The notes under the pieces were generated by a model. The model was given only the letters and a program-made list of their open reading frames with translations, searched no databases and was not told where the DNA came from. A program made the position numbers and the translations under genes. A DNA stretch of 64,000 nt from Paenibacillus sp. BK033 (GTDB taxonomy: Bacteria > Bacillota > Bacilli > Paenibacillales > Paenibacillaceae): contig NZ_SLVP01000001.1 of NCBI RefSeq assembly GCF_004345425.1, positions 1,488,001-1,552,000 on the forward strand, in the 5' to 3' direction. Each line of letters starts with the position of its first letter. Positions within the stretch are counted from its first letter, which is position 1. Positions 62,861 through 64,000 of the stretch are shown here, in pieces.

Positions 62861-63838
62861 TTAACGAAGCGAAACAATATGCTCGGCAATCTTGTTGCCG
62901 TGAAAACGGCCGGATTCGATAAAAATTTCATTCGCTTCATGCTTGGAGGCAACGACACCTGCCAGATACAGGCCGGGTACGTTTGTCTCCATTGTTGTTT
63001 CGTCAAAGCACGGGAAGCCTTCTTCCTCGATGCGCACGCCGGAGTTCGTGAGAAAATCGCGGTCGGGATGGAAGCCGGTAAGGGCGAGCACGAAATCATT
63101 GGCGATGGGATGGCGTCCTTCGGGATTTTCGACGACGACATGACGTTTATCAATCTCAACAACGCGGGACTCAAATAACATGCGAATGATGCCGTTATTA
63201 ACTTTGGCTTCAAAGCCGGGCCGCACCCATGGCTTAATGCTCGAGGAGTAGTCCGCTCCGCGGTATATGACCGTAACCTTTGCACCGACTCGTTCCAGCT
63301 CAAGCGCTGCGTCGATTGCCGAGTTGCTGCCGCCGATAATCGCGACCTCCATGCCGGTATAGGGATGGGCCTCCCGGAAGAAGTGAGTGACTTTGTCCAT
63401 CTCTTCACCGGGGATTCCGAGATAATTCGGATGATCGAAGTAGCCGGTGGCGACAACCACGTAACGGGCCTCGTATTGTTTTTCTTCGCCGTAGCGGTCA
63501 GCGCTGGTTAAACGGAAAAGCCCGCTTTCCTGCCGTTCGACCCGGAGGACGGTTTCATACGCATTCACGCGCAGGTTGTTGCGAAGCGCTGCAGTCCGGT
63601 AGTAATTGATCGCTTCAAGGCGGGATGGCTTATCATTGGGCGTCGTAAACGGAATCTCTCCGATCTCCAGCCGTTCCGGCGTACTGAAGAAATGCATGTA
63701 TGTAGGATACATGGAAATGGAATGGGCAATGTTGCTTTTTTCGATAATGACGGGATGAAGTCCAATCCTCTCAAGCTCAATGGCGGCGGCAAGGCCGCAG
63801 GGACCGGCTCCGATAATAATGGCTTCTTCTTTGATCAT
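62861..63838 (-). CDS. ypdA: Bacillithiol disulfide reductase YpdA
   Basis: 325 residues. FAD motif GAGPCGLAAA with Cys14, the YpdA-specific FFSTPERLEIG segment, NADPH motif GGSNSAIDAALELE, and ATGYFDHP. It reduces oxidised bacillithiol with NADPH, part of thiol redox balance in Bacillales and Staphylococcus. AAGGAGG lies 11 bases before the ATG. Its stop codon touches the stop of the convergent DUF4129 gene. Confidence 0.95.
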   Translation of the reverse strand: MIKEEAIIIGAGPCGLAAAIELERIGLHPVIIEKSNIAHSISMYPTYMHFFSTPERLEIGEIPFTTPNDKPSRLEAINYYRTAALRNNLRVNAYETVLRVERQESGLFRLTSADRYGEEKQYEARYVVVATGYFDHPNYLGIPGEEMDKVTHFFREAHPYTGMEVAIIGGSNSAIDAALELERVGAKVTVIYRGADYSSSIKPWVRPGFEAKVNNGIIRMLFESRVVEIDKRHVVVENPEGRHPIANDFVLALTGFHPDRDFLTNSGVRIEEEGFPCFDETTMETNVPGLYLAGVVASKHEANEIFIESGRFHGNKIAEHIVSLR

Positions 63839-63957
63839 TTGTCGTGGAACCTCCTTAAACGAAAAAAAGAGTAATACTGATCATTCATACCTGCAAACAT
63901 TAACCTTCATTGTACAGCTACCCGCGGATTTTATGCAAATTTGGCGAATGGCTATCT

Positions 63958-63985
63958 TGTACAGGGGAGGTATTATTGTATAATA
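63958..63985 (+). promoter_or_regulatory. Promoter at the right edge
   Basis: TTGTAC (63958-63963), 16 bases, TATAAT (63980-63985), pointing out of the window to a gene not included here. Confidence 0.65.
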
Positions 63986-64000
63986 ATGTGGAACCGTGGT

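Overview
The window is chromosomal DNA of a spore-forming, low-to-mid GC Gram-positive bacterium, most likely Paenibacillus or a close relative in the Paenibacillaceae. Reasons: the order spoVK-hflX-ynbB-glnR-glnA and the divergent lexA/yneA pair followed by ynzC match Bacillus subtilis; there is a bacillithiol-type disulfide reductase (YpdA), MrfA/MrfB, SpoVK, and a cobalamin-dependent MetH; purine-rich Shine-Dalgarno sites are strong and TTG/GTG starts are frequent. No phage, insertion sequence, rRNA, tRNA or CRISPR array was seen. Almost all of it is ordinary core genome, read mostly on the + strand.

Layout. 1-2.1 kb: lipoprotein cyclophilin, DUF402 protein, YdcF-like protein. 2.2-7.8 kb: spoVK, hflX, ynbB and the nitrogen-control pair glnR-glnA with its own sigma-A promoter. 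7.9-9.7 kb: the SOS locus (lexA divergent from yneA, then ynzC) with several LexA boxes. 9.8-17.4 kb: a membrane PH-like protein, a HAD phosphatase, mtnD and metH (methionine salvage and synthesis), rnz, and a YfhP/YdjM-like membrane hydrolase. 17.6-25.1 kb: a tightly packed run that looks like a nucleic-acid repair operon: MrfA helicase, MrfB exonuclease, HAD-IIA phosphatase, Fpg/Nei-type glycosylase, endonuclease IV, a cyclic-phosphate-processing receiver (cREC) protein and an RlmM-like methyltransferase. 25.2-32.0 kb: a Ser/Thr kinase fused to a ParA-like domain, a two-component system, a nitrilase-type hydrolase, two GNATs and a PhnP-like metallohydrolase. 32.0-34.4 kb: a 420-base non-coding stretch with a promoter, a rod-like folded RNA and two tandem intrinsic terminators just before a MutS2-like gene that lacks the Smr nuclease domain. 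34.4-37.2 kb: thiN, a TRIC-type channel, an LMW phosphatase, an esterase. 37.5-42.6 kb: the pyruvate dehydrogenase operon pdhABCD with palindromic direct repeats between pdhB and pdhC. 42.7-50.5 kb: thioesterase, thyA-dfrA, an orphan gltD, two poorly known genes, and topB. 50.6-53.9 kb: HAD protein, a 45-residue protein, a 74-residue protein under two LexA boxes, a lone ABC ATPase, a GNAT and a DUF3298 protein. 54-57.9 kb: an APC-type permease fused in frame to an upstream small membrane protein, a MOSC protein and a small-molecule kinase. 58-63.8 kb: YdjC-family deacetylase, YcxB-like protein, the MoxR/DUF58/DUF4129 membrane cluster, and ypdA on the opposite strand.

The points most worth following are (1) the structured leader before the MutS2-like gene, (2) the unknown 74-residue gene with two LexA boxes placed exactly as at yneA, (3) the repair operon containing a cREC protein, with a near-consensus LexA box upstream, and (4) the repeat and hairpin structures in the pdh operon and around 54.2 and 56.0 kb. 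All product names come from reading motifs and recalling families; no database search was run.
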